From assembly GCA_938008165.1 (NCBI GenBank), contig CALLLP010000008.1, positions 1 to 64,000 of the forward strand: a DNA stretch of 64,000 nucleotides, read 5' to 3'. Of this stretch, positions 17,538 to 27,272 are shown piece after piece; the stretch's first letter is position 1, and each line of letters opens with the position of its first letter. The notes beneath the pieces were generated by a model. The model ran no database searches. It was given only the letters and a program-made list of their open reading frames with translations, and had not been told where the DNA came from. The stretch comes from an uncultured Neomegalonema sp. GTDB taxonomy: Bacteria; Pseudomonadota; Alphaproteobacteria; Rhodobacterales; Rhodobacteraceae. The position numbers and the translations under genes are program-made.

Positions 17538-17792
17538 TCAGTCGAAGGATGCGGGTTCGGCGCGGTCGGCAGAGCCATCGGCGCGGGCGACGATCTTTTG
17601 CACCCGCATCTCGGCTTGGCGCAGCTTGTCCTCGCAATGGCGTTGCAGGGCGGCCCCGCGCTCGTAGATCGTGATCGAATCCTCCAGCGGCACGTCGCCA
17701 CCATCGAGTTTGTCGATGATCGTTTCCAGTTCCTTCATCGCCTGCTCAAAGCTCATCTCGGCGATATCGGCGGGGGTTTTCGGCTCGCTCAT
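17538..17792 (-). CDS. xseB: exodeoxyribonuclease VII small subunit
   Basis: 84 residues with the family core MSFEQAMKELETIIDKLDGG, then DVPLEDSITIYERGAALQ and CEDKLRQAEMRVQKI. XseB forms a coiled helical hairpin that binds the large subunit XseA for single-strand DNA degradation. xseA is not in the window. The start MSEPKT at 17792 fits the family; the longer frame upstream is not protein-like. It is placed between the HDAC-like gene and ispA. Confidence 0.93.
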   Translation of the reverse strand: MSEPKTPADIAEMSFEQAMKELETIIDKLDGGDVPLEDSITIYERGAALQRHCEDKLRQAEMRVQKIVARADGSADRAEPASFD

Positions 17793-17797
17793 CTGGT

Positions 17798-18733
17798 TCA
17801 GCCCTTCGCGGCATTCATCAGGGTGGAGACATGGGTGGCAGTGCTTTCGCCCAGTGCCGCGAGGTCGTAACCGCCTTCGAGCAACGAGACAAGCCGGGCG
17901 TCGCAATGGGCGGCGGCGGCGTCGCATAACCGTTCGGTAATCCACGCGAAATCGGCGGTTTCCAATTGCAGCGAGGCCAATGGATCGGCCTTATGCGCAT
18001 CGAACCCGGCAGAGACGATGATCAATTCCGGTGCAAAACTGTCCAGCGCAGGCAGGATCACCCGCTCATAGGCGGCGCGAAACGCGATACTGCCCGCGCC
18101 ATGGTCCAGCGGCGTATTGACGATATTGCCCACACCCGTCTCATGCGCATGGCCTGTACCGGGGAAAATGCCGCCCTCATGGGAGGAGGCATAAAAGATG
18201 GTCGGATCATCCTCGACCACATCCTGCGTGCCATTGCCGTGATGCACATCGAAATCCACGACCGCTACCCGCTTCAGCCCATGGGCGCGGATCGCATGAC
18301 GGGCCGCGATGGCAGCGGTGGAAAACAAACAAAAGCCCATCGCGCGGGTCTTCTCGGCATGGTGGCCGGGGGGACGATGATCGCAGAAGGCATTGACCGC
18401 CTCCCCCGCCATCACCGCATCCACGGCGGCATTCGAGCCGCCCACCGCGCGCAGGGCCGCCTCCACCGAACCGGGGGAGAGCCATGTATCGGGATCAAGA
18501 TTGGCGAGGCCCGTCTCCGGGGCCGCGTCGAGGATTGCGTCGATATAGGCTTTCGGATGCGCCAGCTCGGCAACGCTTGCCTCAGCCAGCGGATGCTCGC
18601 GCCGGTCGAGCGCATCGAAGGCGGCATCCGACAGAGCCAGCCGCGTCGCGCGCATCCGGTCGGGCCGCTCAGGGTGGCCATCGGGGACGATATGATCGCC
18701 GAAGGCCGCGTGCTGATACAAAAGTGTCGTCAT
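17798..18733 (-). CDS. histone deacetylase family zinc hydrolase
   Basis: 311 residues with all signature blocks: [28 protein letters not shown] with the paired catalytic histidines, [15 protein letters not shown] with zinc ligands, and [13 protein letters not shown] with the last zinc aspartate. Bacterial members deacetylate polyamines, acetoin-related compounds or lysines; the substrate here is open. The start [14 protein letters not shown] is the conserved N terminus. It leads the xseB-ispA-dxs run with only 5 nt to xseB. Confidence 0.9.
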   Translation of the reverse strand: MTTLLYQHAAFGDHIVPDGHPERPDRMRATRLALSDAAFDALDRREHPLAEASVAELAHPKAYIDAILDAAPETGLANLDPDTWLSPGSVEAALRAVGGSNAAVDAVMAGEAVNAFCDHRPPGHHAEKTRAMGFCLFSTAAIAARHAIRAHGLKRVAVVDFDVHHGNGTQDVVEDDPTIFYASSHEGGIFPGTGHAHETGVGNIVNTPLDHGAGSIAFRAAYERVILPALDSFAPELIIVSAGFDAHKADPLASLQLETADFAWITERLCDAAAAHCDARLVSLLEGGYDLAALGESTATHVSTLMNAAKG

Positions 18734-18814
18734 GGGCGGAACAATGAATGCCCGTGTCCAATGACGCAAGAGGCTGTTTGAAACCGGCGGGTATTTCGAA
18801 AACTCGGCGATAAA

Positions 18815-18843
18815 GAACCGCAGGGACTGGTCCCCTGCGGTTC
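18815..18843 (-). terminator. hairpin downstream of the fasciclin gene
   Basis: A long GC-rich stem (GAACCGCAGGG paired with CCCTGCGGTTC, small loop) begins about 9 nt after the fasciclin stop on the minus strand and is followed by CTTTATC. A short T run makes it a likely intrinsic terminator. Confidence 0.7.
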
Positions 18844-18851
18844 GGGGCGTT

Positions 18852-19493
18852 TTACGAGGAGGGCAGCAGGACGCTGTCGATCACATGGATCACACCGTTG
18901 CTGGTGATGATATCGGCCTTGACGACATTGGCGTTATCGACGCGCACGCCAGCGGTCGCATCGATATCGACCGTCGTGCCCTGCACCGTTCCCGCCGAGA
19001 GGCGCTGACCGGCGAGTTGATCCGAAGTCACCTTGCCGGGAACGACGTGATAGGTGAGCACGGCGCGCAGCTGATCGATATTTTCAGGCTTCAGCAGCGA
19101 CTCGACCGTTCCGGCGGGCAGCGCGGCGAAAGCGGCATCCGTAGGGGCGAAGACGGTGAACGGGCCGGACCCCTTCAGCGTATCCACGAGACCGGCGGCC
19201 TGCACGGCGGCGACCAATGTATTGAACGATCCGGCCGATACGGCGGTATCGACAATATCAGGCTTCACGCCAACCTGATGCAGCAACGGCGAAGTTTGGA
19301 CCGTGGTGTACTGGGTGACAGTCTGCGATGCGGGCAGGGCGCTGTAGCTCTGGGTTACCGTCGGCGTACCGATCGACGCCTGACCGGGTTTCGACCAGTT
19401 GCAGTGATACCCGGCGGTGCCATAGCCGCTACCGGCGAGGGCGGAAGTGGAGGCGAACGCAACGATGCTAAACAGGGCGAATGATTTGAGCAT
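18852..19493 (-). CDS. secreted fasciclin (FAS1) domain protein
   Basis: 213 residues. The signal peptide [20 protein letters not shown] is followed by a Thr/Ser/Gln-rich linker and one FAS1 domain from about residue 78. [45 protein letters not shown] and [12 protein letters not shown] are the conserved H1 and H2 blocks. FAS1 domains mediate adhesion or matrix binding outside the cell. AAGGAG lies 6 nt before the ATG. It is monocistronic, with its own terminator and a long upstream region. Confidence 0.93.
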   Translation of the reverse strand: MLKSFALFSIVAFASTSALAGSGYGTAGYHCNWSKPGQASIGTPTVTQSYSALPASQTVTQYTTVQTSPLLHQVGVKPDIVDTAVSAGSFNTLVAAVQAAGLVDTLKGSGPFTVFAPTDAAFAALPAGTVESLLKPENIDQLRAVLTYHVVPGKVTSDQLAGQRLSAGTVQGTTVDIDATAGVRVDNANVVKADIITSNGVIHVIDSVLLPSS

Positions 19494-19801
19494 GTAAGAT
19501 CTCCTTGATGGACGCTTCGTTTTTCGAAACGTTGACGCAGAACTGTTTCTTTTATTTTGAATAAAAAGTGTCAGTTAGTCGCATGTAAAACAATAATGGC
19601 TTGCATTGCGTCGTTTTGCTTCACCGATACTTTTAAATTAATTCGAATTAAGATAAATTACGCCTTATTCGCGCCCAGATCGCCCATGCCTTCACCGGGG
19701 GGGCTTTCGCGCTGACCCGGCGGTGAATAAGACTTTAACCCGCCCGGCTAAGGCACTAACGTCGCGCGCAAGACTGCCACCCCATACGAAAGGCTTCCCC
19801 G
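19494..19801. other. AT-rich divergent intergenic region between fasciclin and ilvD
   Basis: 308 nt without a credible ORF. The left two thirds are AT-rich, in contrast with flanking genes, and presumably hold the fasciclin promoter. The right part holds the ilvD leader. No riboswitch or leader peptide was recognised. Confidence 0.5.
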
Positions 19802-21541
19802 ATGGACGCGCCGATCCCCCGCTTCGACAAGTCGAAACTGCCCAGCCGCCACGTCACCGAAGGCCCGTCCCGCGCGCCGCATCGCAGCTATTATTACGCC
19901 ATGGGCATGACGGAGGAGGAGATTCACCGTCCTTTCGTCGGGGTTGCGACCTGCTGGAACGAGGCCGCCCCTTGCAATATCGCGCTCAACCGTCAGGCAC
20001 AGGCCGCCAAACGCGGGGTAAAGGAAGCCCATGGCGCCCCGCGTGAATTCACCACCATTACCGTAACCGACGGCATCGCGATGGGTCATGAGGGCATGCG
20101 CTCCTCGCTCGCCTCGCGCGAGGCCATCGCCGATACGGTCGAGCTGACCATGCGCGGGCATTGCTACGATGCCATTGTCGGGCTGGCGGGCTGTGACAAG
20201 TCGCTGCCGGGAATGATGATGGCGATGGTGCGCCTCAATGTGCCCTCGGTCTTCGTCTATGGCGGCTCGATCCTGCCGGGGCGGCTCAATGGCAAGGATG
20301 TGACCGTTCAGGACGTGTTCGAGGCTGTCGGCAAGCATCAGGCGGGCAATATGTCCTCCTGCGAGCTGGAGAAGCTGGAGCAGGTCGCCTGCCCCTCCGC
20401 CGGGGCCTGTGGCGGACAATTCACCGCGAATACGATGGCATGTGTCTCCGAAGCCATCGGTCTGGCGCTGCCCAATTCATCCGGCGCCCCCGCCCCCTAT
20501 GAAAGCCGCGACCAGTATTGCGAAGCCTCCGGCCATGCGGTCATGAATCTCGTCGCACAGAACATTCGGGCGCGCGATATCGTCACCCGCAAATCGCTGG
20601 AAAATGCCGCGCGCGTCGTCGCCTGTACCGGCGGCTCGACAAATGCGGGGCTGCACCTGCCCGCCATCGCCCATGAGGCAGGGATCGATTTCGATCTGTT
20701 CGATGTCTGCGAAATTTTCAAATCGACGCCCTATTTCGTCGATCTGAAGCCCGGCGGCCAGTATGTCGCGAAAGACCTCTACGAAGCGGGCGGCGTGCCG
20801 ATGGTGATGAAGCAGCTTCTCAAAGCGGGCCTCATCCATGGCGATTGCCTGACCGTCACCGGCAAGACCATCGCCGAAGACCTCGACGCCGTCAGCGACG
20901 TGGCCGATGGCCGCGTGATCTATCCCGTCGAGACGCCCCTGACCCAGACCGGCGGCGTTGTCGGCCTGAAAGGCAACCTCGCGCCCGAAGGGGCCATCGT
21001 GAAGGTCGCGGGCATGAGCGACGATGAACAGCGCTTCACCGGCCCGGCCCGCGTCTTCGACTGCGAGGAAGACGCGTTCGAGGCCGTCAAGGCCCGCACC
21101 TATGCGGAGGGCGAGGTTCTCGTCATCCGCAACGAAGGGCCAAAAGGCGGCCCCGGCATGCGCGAGATGCTCTCAACCACCGCCGCTCTGTCGGGTCAGG
21201 GCATGGGCAAGAAACTGGCCCTCATCACCGATGGGCGGTTCTCCGGGGCAACACGCGGCTTCTGTGTCGGCCATGTCGGGCCAGAAGCCGCGGTCGGCGG
21301 CCCTATCGGCTTGCTGAAGGATGGCGACATGATCACCATCGACGCGATTTCCGGCGAGATTTCGGTGGACCTGACCGATGCCGAACTGGAAGCCCGCCGC
21401 AAGGACTGGAAAGGCCCGCGCGACACGATCTACGGTGCCGGTGCCCTGTGGAAATACGCCCAGCTTGTCGGCTCGACGGTCAAGGGCGCAGTGACCCATC
21501 CCGGCGGCAAGCATGAGGGGCATTCGTACCCGGACCTTTAG
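19802..21541 (+). CDS. ilvD: dihydroxy-acid dehydratase
   Basis: 579 residues. Iron-sulfur ligands appear in [22 protein letters not shown] and [16 protein letters not shown]. The C-terminal block [20 protein letters not shown] is intact. The enzyme dehydrates dihydroxy acids in the last common step of valine, leucine and isoleucine synthesis. The start [16 protein letters not shown] fits the family. It is followed after 7 nt by a flavodoxin-like gene. Confidence 0.96.
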   Translation: MDAPIPRFDKSKLPSRHVTEGPSRAPHRSYYYAMGMTEEEIHRPFVGVATCWNEAAPCNIALNRQAQAAKRGVKEAHGAPREFTTITVTDGIAMGHEGMRSSLASREAIADTVELTMRGHCYDAIVGLAGCDKSLPGMMMAMVRLNVPSVFVYGGSILPGRLNGKDVTVQDVFEAVGKHQAGNMSSCELEKLEQVACPSAGACGGQFTANTMACVSEAIGLALPNSSGAPAPYESRDQYCEASGHAVMNLVAQNIRARDIVTRKSLENAARVVACTGGSTNAGLHLPAIAHEAGIDFDLFDVCEIFKSTPYFVDLKPGGQYVAKDLYEAGGVPMVMKQLLKAGLIHGDCLTVTGKTIAEDLDAVSDVADGRVIYPVETPLTQTGGVVGLKGNLAPEGAIVKVAGMSDDEQRFTGPARVFDCEEDAFEAVKARTYAEGEVLVIRNEGPKGGPGMREMLSTTAALSGQGMGKKLALITDGRFSGATRGFCVGHVGPEAAVGGPIGLLKDGDMITIDAISGEISVDLTDAELEARRKDWKGPRDTIYGAGALWKYAQLVGSTVKGAVTHPGGKHEGHSYPDL

Positions 21542-21548
21542 GCCCCCG

Positions 21549-22034
21549 ATGCCCGGCCTCCTCATCGTCTATCACTCCCGCACCGGCGGCACCCGACAGA
21601 TGGCCGAGGCCGCCGCCGGGGCGGCGCGGGGGGAGACGGAAACGGTGCTCAAGCGCGCGGAAGACGCCACCGCCGACGACCTGCTCGCCGCCGATGGTTA
21701 TCTTTTCGCCGCTCCAGAGAACCTCGCCGCCATCGCGGGGGTGATGAAGGATTTCTACGACCGCACCTATTATGCCGTTCTGGGCCGGATCGAGGGGCGG
21801 CCCTATGCCCAGATGGTCTGTGCCGGGTCCGATGGCGAAAACGCCGCGCGCCAGACTGCCCGCATCGCGACCGGATGGCGGCTGCGCGCGGTGCAGGCCC
21901 CCTTGATCGTTTGCACCCATGCCCAGACGACAGATGCGATCCTGGCCGAAAAAAAGATTGCCGATCGCGATCTTGACCGCTGCCGCGACCTCGGCGCGGC
22001 CCTTGGGGCGGGTTTGGCGATGGGGATGTTCTGA
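21549..22034 (+). CDS. flavodoxin-like / NAD(P)H-dependent FMN reductase family protein
   Basis: 161 residues. LLIVYHSRTGGTRQMAEAAA is the flavodoxin phosphate loop, GYLFAAPENLAAIAGVMKDF the second FMN-contacting loop, and PYAQMVCAGSDGENAARQ the third. It probably binds FMN and serves in electron transfer or quinone reduction; the partner is unknown. The start MPGLLIVYHS at 21549 gives the correct domain boundary and lies 7 nt after ilvD, so the two are probably co-transcribed. Confidence 0.82.
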   Translation: MPGLLIVYHSRTGGTRQMAEAAAGAARGETETVLKRAEDATADDLLAADGYLFAAPENLAAIAGVMKDFYDRTYYAVLGRIEGRPYAQMVCAGSDGENAARQTARIATGWRLRAVQAPLIVCTHAQTTDAILAEKKIADRDLDRCRDLGAALGAGLAMGMF

Positions 22035-22258
22035 CCCGCTCTCCGACCCGCATTTGCACCGTATACAACCCTGACAACCCCCGAATCGGACACGTCTTTT
22101 CGACTTCAACCGCGTGACCGCGCCCTGTAACCGCAAAGACGCGCTTCGGATAAATTACTTGAAGAAAGCAACCTATCTTACAGAGTCATAACATTTTTCT
22201 GGATTTTTGATCCAAAGTGATTCATGGTCATCTCAAATGCTAAAAGAGGAGAGAGCAG

Positions 22259-23128
22259 ATGAGACTCCTGATGACCGCCGCCGCAGGCGCGCTATTGCTG
22301 GCAGGCTGTGCCCCGTTCGAGCATGGCCATTATGCCGAAGACGTGAACTTCGTGAATGCCTTCAACGATCCTCCGGGAACGCCGGTACTGATCGACACCG
22401 GGTATGATCCCTATTACGAGCAGGCAGTGGCAGCCAGCGGCCCCACCTATTCCGCGCCGGTTGTGCAGCAGGCCAGCTATGTCGAGCCGGTCATCCATCA
22501 TCAGGCCCCGGTCGTGCATCAGGCGCCGGTCGTTCATCAGGCCCCGGTCGTGCATCATGTGCCGCAGCAGATTGTGCATCATGCGCCCCCGCCGCAGATC
22601 GTCCACCAAGCCCCCCCGCCCGTGATCCACCATGTCGAGCAGGCCCCGATCATCGAAGCGAGCTATGTCGAACCGGCCCCGAGATATGTGGCCCCACCGC
22701 CACCGCCGCCGCCCGTGATCGAATACGCCCCGCCGCCAATCCAGAAACCCATCTATCATGAGCCGGTTCTGGTCCAGCGCCCGGTTCCAGAAGTCGTGGC
22801 CACGAGCGTCAGTGTCGAAGCGGAGCGCTATCAGGCCGAAACCGTCTATGCGAAGCCCGAAATCGTGAACGCGCCGCCGGTCTATCTGCGTGGGCCGGGC
22901 TTCTCGAACCAGCCCTTCCCCGATCCCCCCTATCCGTCCTTCGGAGCGGGCTATGGCGCGCCTGTGCCAGCGGCGGGGGGATATCCCCATGCGGCGTTCG
23001 GCGGCTATGGCGGTCAGATTCCGGCAACCACGCGGCTTCCCTATGCGCCGGGCTTCAATGGCGGGTTCAATACCCCCTATGGCAATGGATGCGTGACGAG
23101 CTGCATAGGCAGTTCCTCGGTCTTCTGA
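22259..23128 (+). CDS. His/Pro/Val-rich repeat lipoprotein
   Basis: 289 residues. The signal peptide ends in lipobox LAGC (Cys17). Residues 70-140 are imperfect repeats of the type QAPVVH, VVHHVP, IVHHAPPP, with more than a dozen histidines. A proline tract and a tyrosine/glycine/proline-rich C-terminal region follow. The composition suggests an extended envelope protein; histidine clusters could bind metal, but this is speculation. AGAGGAGAGAG precedes the ATG and a terminator follows. No catalytic domain is recognised. Confidence 0.7.
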   Translation: MRLLMTAAAGALLLAGCAPFEHGHYAEDVNFVNAFNDPPGTPVLIDTGYDPYYEQAVAASGPTYSAPVVQQASYVEPVIHHQAPVVHQAPVVHQAPVVHHVPQQIVHHAPPPQIVHQAPPPVIHHVEQAPIIEASYVEPAPRYVAPPPPPPPVIEYAPPPIQKPIYHEPVLVQRPVPEVVATSVSVEAERYQAETVYAKPEIVNAPPVYLRGPGFSNQPFPDPPYPSFGAGYGAPVPAAGGYPHAAFGGYGGQIPATTRLPYAPGFNGGFNTPYGNGCVTSCIGSSSVF

Positions 23129-23159
23129 TCGCAGCACCCATCGCGGCACTCTCCCGAAG

Positions 23160-23183
23160 GGGCGGCAGCAATGTCGCCCTTTT
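23160..23183 (+). terminator. intrinsic terminator after the His-rich lipoprotein gene
   Basis: GGGCGGC, loop AGCAAT, GTCGCCC followed by TTTTC: a 7-bp GC stem with one G-T pair and a short T run, about 30 nt after the stop. Confidence 0.65.
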
Positions 23184-23279
23184 CTCGTTCAGGCCCGGTC
23201 TGACACCTGCGTAAGCCTTTCGACACCTGCACGGATTATCCTGCCCCCCGCAATCATGCGATACGGGGAGAAAAAGCCC

Positions 23280-24383
23280 ATGCAGCCAGCTCATCTGTTC
23301 TGGGCCTTCTCGACCTTCGAGCTAGGCGGGGCACAGCGGCGGTTTCTGACGCTCGCCGAAGCGCTCGGCCCCGCCTATCGCCACAGCGTTTTTGCCATGG
23401 ATGGATGCCTCGATGCCGCCAAGGCCGCCCCGCATCTGCCCCTCACACTGATCGAAGGCCACGCACAGAAAGGGGCATTGGTATCGCGCGCCAATCTTGC
23501 CATGATGCGCAGGATGCTGGCGGATCATCAGCCCGATCTTCTGCTGACCGCGAATTGGGGATCGATCGAATGGATCATCGCCAATACCGGCACCTTGGCC
23601 ATCCCACAGATTCATTTCGAGGACGGCTTCGGCCCGGATGAGCGCCCCGATGCCCAAAACCCCAAGCGGCTCTGGGCAAGGCGGGTTCTGTTTCAAAAGC
23701 CGGGCCTGCATTGCGTCGCGCCCTCCCATGTGCTGGCGGCAACCTATCGAACGGTCTGGAAGCTGTCGGCCCATCGTTTGCACCTGATCCCGAACGGAGT
23801 CGATTGCACCCGCTTTGCCGCCCATCCCCGCAGCGGCCCGCCGGTCATCGGCACGGTCGCGGCCCTGCGCCCGGAAAAGCGCATCGACCGCCTGATCGAT
23901 GCCTTTCAGCGCGCGGCGATCCCCGATGCGCGCCTGTTGATCGTGGGAGATGGTCCCGAACGGGCCGCGCTGGAGGCTCTGGCCGTTCCCGGTGTCGAGT
24001 TCATGGGCGCGCTGGGCGATGTCGCGCCCTGTCTGGCCCGGATGACCCATTTCGCGATGAGTTCGGATACCGAGCAAATGCCCATCTCGCTCGTCGAGGC
24101 GATGGCCTCTGGCCTGCCAGTGGCCGCAACCGATGTGGGCGATACGAAGTCGATGGTCACGGCGGAGAACCAGCGCTTTATCACCGCGCCAGGGGATACG
24201 GATGCCCTGGCCGATGCCCTCACCGCTCTGACCAGCGACCCCGCCCTGAGCGCCCGCCTCGGCGAAGAAAACGCCCATAAGGCGCGCCGCGAATACGCCC
24301 TCGACACGATGGTCACACGATACGACGCCCTGTTTCGCGCCCGTATGGGGCGCGGTGGTCTCTCGTTGCAGGCGGCGGAATAG
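23280..24383 (+). CDS. glycosyltransferase family 4
   Basis: 367 residues, GT-B fold. The N-terminal acceptor domain has STFELGGAQRRFLTLAEAL. The C-terminal nucleotide-sugar domain has LIPNGVD, VAALRPEKRIDRLIDAFQ and the signature MPISLVEAMASGLPVAATDVG. It transfers a sugar from an activated donor to a lipid or polysaccharide in the cytoplasm. Start 23280 is preferred over 23256 because GGGGAGAAAAAG lies just upstream. It converges on manC, which makes GDP-mannose, so mannose transfer is a reasonable guess only. Confidence 0.88.
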   Translation: MQPAHLFWAFSTFELGGAQRRFLTLAEALGPAYRHSVFAMDGCLDAAKAAPHLPLTLIEGHAQKGALVSRANLAMMRRMLADHQPDLLLTANWGSIEWIIANTGTLAIPQIHFEDGFGPDERPDAQNPKRLWARRVLFQKPGLHCVAPSHVLAATYRTVWKLSAHRLHLIPNGVDCTRFAAHPRSGPPVIGTVAALRPEKRIDRLIDAFQRAAIPDARLLIVGDGPERAALEALAVPGVEFMGALGDVAPCLARMTHFAMSSDTEQMPISLVEAMASGLPVAATDVGDTKSMVTAENQRFITAPGDTDALADALTALTSDPALSARLGEENAHKARREYALDTMVTRYDALFRARMGRGGLSLQAAE

Positions 24384-24392
24384 CGGGCAGCC

Positions 24393-25814
24393 CTAACCCA
24401 CCCGGTTATAGACATCCTCCAGCCGCACGATGTCATCCTCGCCCAGATACGCGCCGGTCTGCACCTCGACGATGGATAGCGGCACCTTGCCCGGATTGCG
24501 CAAACGATGGACGCAGCCAAGGGGCAGATAGACGGATTCGTTTTCCGTCACCATCAGCTCCTCGTCATCGCGCGTCACGATGGCGGTGCCGCGCACCACG
24601 ACCCAGTGCTCGGCACGGTGGAAATGCTTTTGCAAGGACAGGACCGACCCCGGATTGACCGAGATATGCTTCACTTGATGCCGGTCGCCCAGATGGATGC
24701 CTTCATAGAACCCCCAAGGGCGATAGACCCGGACATGGGTGTTATGCTCCGCGCGCCCTTCGGCCTTGAGGCGGTCGACGATGGCTTTTACATCCTGCGC
24801 CCTATCCTTTGCGGCAACGAGCACGGCATCGGCGGTGGAGACGACCACCACATCCTCCAGCCCGATCACGGCCACCAGCTTATCCTCTGTGCGGACATAG
24901 GCATCGCGCACATCGTCGAGCAGAACATCGCCCTTCACGACATTGCCCAGCGCATCCTTTTCGCCCACATCCCAAAGCTGCTCCCAGGAACCGATATCGG
25001 ACCAGCCCAGATCGCAGGGGACAACCGCCGCCCGGTCGCTCTTTTCCATGACGGCGTAATCGATGCTGTCGGCGCGGCAGGCGAGGAAAGCGCTCTCCTC
25101 CGGGCGCACGAAATCCAGATCCTCGCGCGCTCCGGCCATCGCCGCACGGCAGGAATCGAGAATATCAGGGGCGTGATGGGCCAATTCCTCCAGATACCGC
25201 CCGGCGGAGAACAGGAACATGCCCGAATTCCAGCGATAGCCCCCCTCGGCGAGAAAGCGCGTGGCCGTTGCCGCATCGGGTTTTTCGACGAAGCGGGCGA
25301 CATTGCGCACGGTCGCCGTGATTTCCTGCTCACCAACCTTGATATAGCCATAGCCCGTGCTCGGCCCGCCCGGCTGAATGCCGAAGGTGACGAGGTGTCC
25401 CGCCTTGGCCGCCTCCGCCGCTTCATCCACCGCAGCGAGAAAAGCATCGGTTTTCTTGATTTGGTGATCCGCAGCCAAGACCAGCAGCATCGCGTCCGGG
25501 TCGTCTTTCATCGCATGCAGAGCGGCGAGCGCCACCGCCGGGGCCGTATTGCGGCCCGCAGGCTCAAGCAGGATGCCGCTATGAGATGCCTGCGTCTCCT
25601 GCATCTGTGCCGCGATGAGGAAGCGGTGCTCATCGTTGCAGATCAGGATAGGGGCCGTGAAGCGCGCGCCATCCGATACCCGGTCGACCGTCTCTTGCAA
25701 CATGGTCCGCTCGCTGGTCAGCGGCAGCAATTGTTTGGGATAGAGCGCGCGGGACATCGGCCAAAGCCGCGACCCCACACCGCCGCACATTACCGCCGGG
25801 ACGATTCGCGACAT
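24393..25814 (-). CDS. manC: mannose-1-phosphate guanylyltransferase / mannose-6-phosphate isomerase
   Basis: 473 residues, the bifunctional type II PMI-GMP family. The pyrophosphorylase signature is VMCGGVGSRLWPMSRALYPK, with VARFVEKPDAATA in the middle. The C-terminal cupin domain (isomerase) has WGFYEGIHLGDRHQVKHISV, QKHFHRAEHWVVVRGTA and GCVHRLRNPGKVPLSIVEVQ. It makes GDP-mannose for surface polysaccharide. AAAGGAG precedes the ATG. The gene ends 9 nt from the convergent glycosyltransferase. Confidence 0.95.
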   Translation of the reverse strand: MSRIVPAVMCGGVGSRLWPMSRALYPKQLLPLTSERTMLQETVDRVSDGARFTAPILICNDEHRFLIAAQMQETQASHSGILLEPAGRNTAPAVALAALHAMKDDPDAMLLVLAADHQIKKTDAFLAAVDEAAEAAKAGHLVTFGIQPGGPSTGYGYIKVGEQEITATVRNVARFVEKPDAATATRFLAEGGYRWNSGMFLFSAGRYLEELAHHAPDILDSCRAAMAGAREDLDFVRPEESAFLACRADSIDYAVMEKSDRAAVVPCDLGWSDIGSWEQLWDVGEKDALGNVVKGDVLLDDVRDAYVRTEDKLVAVIGLEDVVVVSTADAVLVAAKDRAQDVKAIVDRLKAEGRAEHNTHVRVYRPWGFYEGIHLGDRHQVKHISVNPGSVLSLQKHFHRAEHWVVVRGTAIVTRDDEELMVTENESVYLPLGCVHRLRNPGKVPLSIVEVQTGAYLGEDDIVRLEDVYNRVG

Positions 25815-25915
25815 CTGGCCGCTCCTTTATCATTCGCCTTACAGAATTGATCGCAGGATAGGGGGTAATCCTTCAACAGAGTCTCAATGCAGCCCCGATC
25901 GCCGCCCCAGCGATC

Positions 25916-25976
25916 TTAGAATAAACCGCGATCAAGTCGGGCCAGCATTTGCGCCAAGAGCTGCGCATTTCAGGGT
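25916..25976. repeat. dispersed intergenic repeat, copy B (inverted)
   Basis: The reverse complement of the core shared by copies at 9629-9711 and 50885-50967. The best-conserved parts read GATCAAGTCGGGCCAG and TTGCGCCAAGAG in this orientation. It lies in the gap between manC and the sugar-binding protein gene. Confidence 0.75.
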
Positions 25977-26045
25977 TTTGGACATGGCACGGAAGTCGAA
26001 AAGGGGTCGCGCAACCTCCCGGCACCGCATTCCCTCAGTGCCCCG

Positions 26046-27272
26046 CTACAGCGCCCCGTATTCTGCCATAAAATGCTCAACGGCATCGGATGGGGTGAAT
26101 GATGGGTCTTCCCAGACTTTCTGGACCGCCGATTCGATGCGTGAAATACGATCCCGTGACAGGGCGAGATTGAGAGACGGAACGCTGCGGCCGGGCTTGG
26201 CCAAGATCTCCATGCCGATGCGAGAACAAACATCAAAGCCATCGGCGGCAACGCCATCGACTACCGGCAAAGATCCCTTGATCTGCGCAAACCGCTTTTG
26301 ATTTTCCGGGGCAAGCACGACATCGACCAGCGCCTTTTGCGCATCGTAGATCGTGTCATCCGTATGTTCCGGCAAGACGAAAACATCGAGCACGAGGCTC
26401 ATCACATCCTCATTACCGGGCGCAGGCATACAGGCAAAATCGCGTCCCGGCTGTAATCCGGCCCTGAGAAATTCGCCTTTCGCCCAATCGCCCATCACTT
26501 GCATCGCCGCCTTTCCCGCGATCACATCGGCGGTGGAGGCGCTCCAATGCGCTTTATGGTTCGGACTATCGGTCGTCGCCTCGTCGCGCAGGCGCATCAA
26601 TATCTGGAAAACGGTGCTCAGCGATGATCCGTGTTCTGCGGGATCGAGGGTCGCATCGATCATATGCTGGTAAAGCGCGATATCCCCCACATCGAGCAAC
26701 ACCGTCAGAAACAGCAGCGTACGCTCCCAAGCTGCGCTGCCCACGACGAGGGGGCGGTATCCGGCTGCACGAATCTGCTCCGCCTGATCGAGAAAGTCAT
26801 GCCAGTCCTGGGGCGGCGAAAGCGACAATTCGCGATAGATGGGCAGATTGATCCACGCCCAGTTTTCCGTATGCAGACCGACCGGCAAGGCGCCGGTGCC
26901 CCCCTCGACCTGCAACAGCGATTGGACCACCGGCAACAGGTGATGAGTGTCGAGCGGCCCCACGACCTGCTCAAGGGGCTTTGTGATGCCGAGTGTGGTC
27001 AGTTGTTCGATATCCGGGCCGCCATGCCATTGCACCGCCGCCGGGGAAAAGCCGCTCGTGATCCGGTTGATGGCATAGTTTTTCAGCGCCGCTTCGCTTT
27101 TGCGCGAGGTGCAGTACAGGGTTCCGCCATCTTCCTGCATCCGCTCGACGAAGACATTCAGCGCGGCCCGCTCGGATGGGCTGGTCCAGAAGTGAAGCAA
27201 TTCAATGGATGTTGCCTGAGCCGTCGACACCATCGCCGTGCAGGCCAAGAGAAAAGCTCCGATTCCCCTCAT
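26046..27272 (-). CDS. sugar ABC-type extracellular substrate-binding protein
   Basis: 408 residues with a signal peptide (IGAFLLACTAMVSTAQA). SIELLHFWTSPSERAALNVF is the N-terminal family pattern of carbohydrate binding proteins (COG1653), and a later AMQVMGDWAKGEF is the conserved middle block. No permease or ATPase genes are adjacent. Instead its ATG overlaps the stop of an upstream histidine kinase gene (ATGA). I infer that it may deliver a periplasmic ligand signal to that kinase rather than, or as well as, feed a transporter. Confidence 0.85.
   Translation of the reverse strand: MRGIGAFLLACTAMVSTAQATSIELLHFWTSPSERAALNVFVERMQEDGGTLYCTSRKSEAALKNYAINRITSGFSPAAVQWHGGPDIEQLTTLGITKPLEQVVGPLDTHHLLPVVQSLLQVEGGTGALPVGLHTENWAWINLPIYRELSLSPPQDWHDFLDQAEQIRAAGYRPLVVGSAAWERTLLFLTVLLDVGDIALYQHMIDATLDPAEHGSSLSTVFQILMRLRDEATTDSPNHKAHWSASTADVIAGKAAMQVMGDWAKGEFLRAGLQPGRDFACMPAPGNEDVMSLVLDVFVLPEHTDDTIYDAQKALVDVVLAPENQKRFAQIKGSLPVVDGVAADGFDVCSRIGMEILAKPGRSVPSLNLALSRDRISRIESAVQKVWEDPSFTPSDAVEHFMAEYGAL

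Noticed and set aside
22480-22640. Candidate CRISPR or tandem DNA repeat
   Set aside because: The repetition is codon-level repetition inside the His/Pro-rich lipoprotein reading frame, with no regular spacer structure.
24507-25850. A 447-residue plus-strand frame opposite manC
   Set aside because: Antisense of manC; no start signal or domain.
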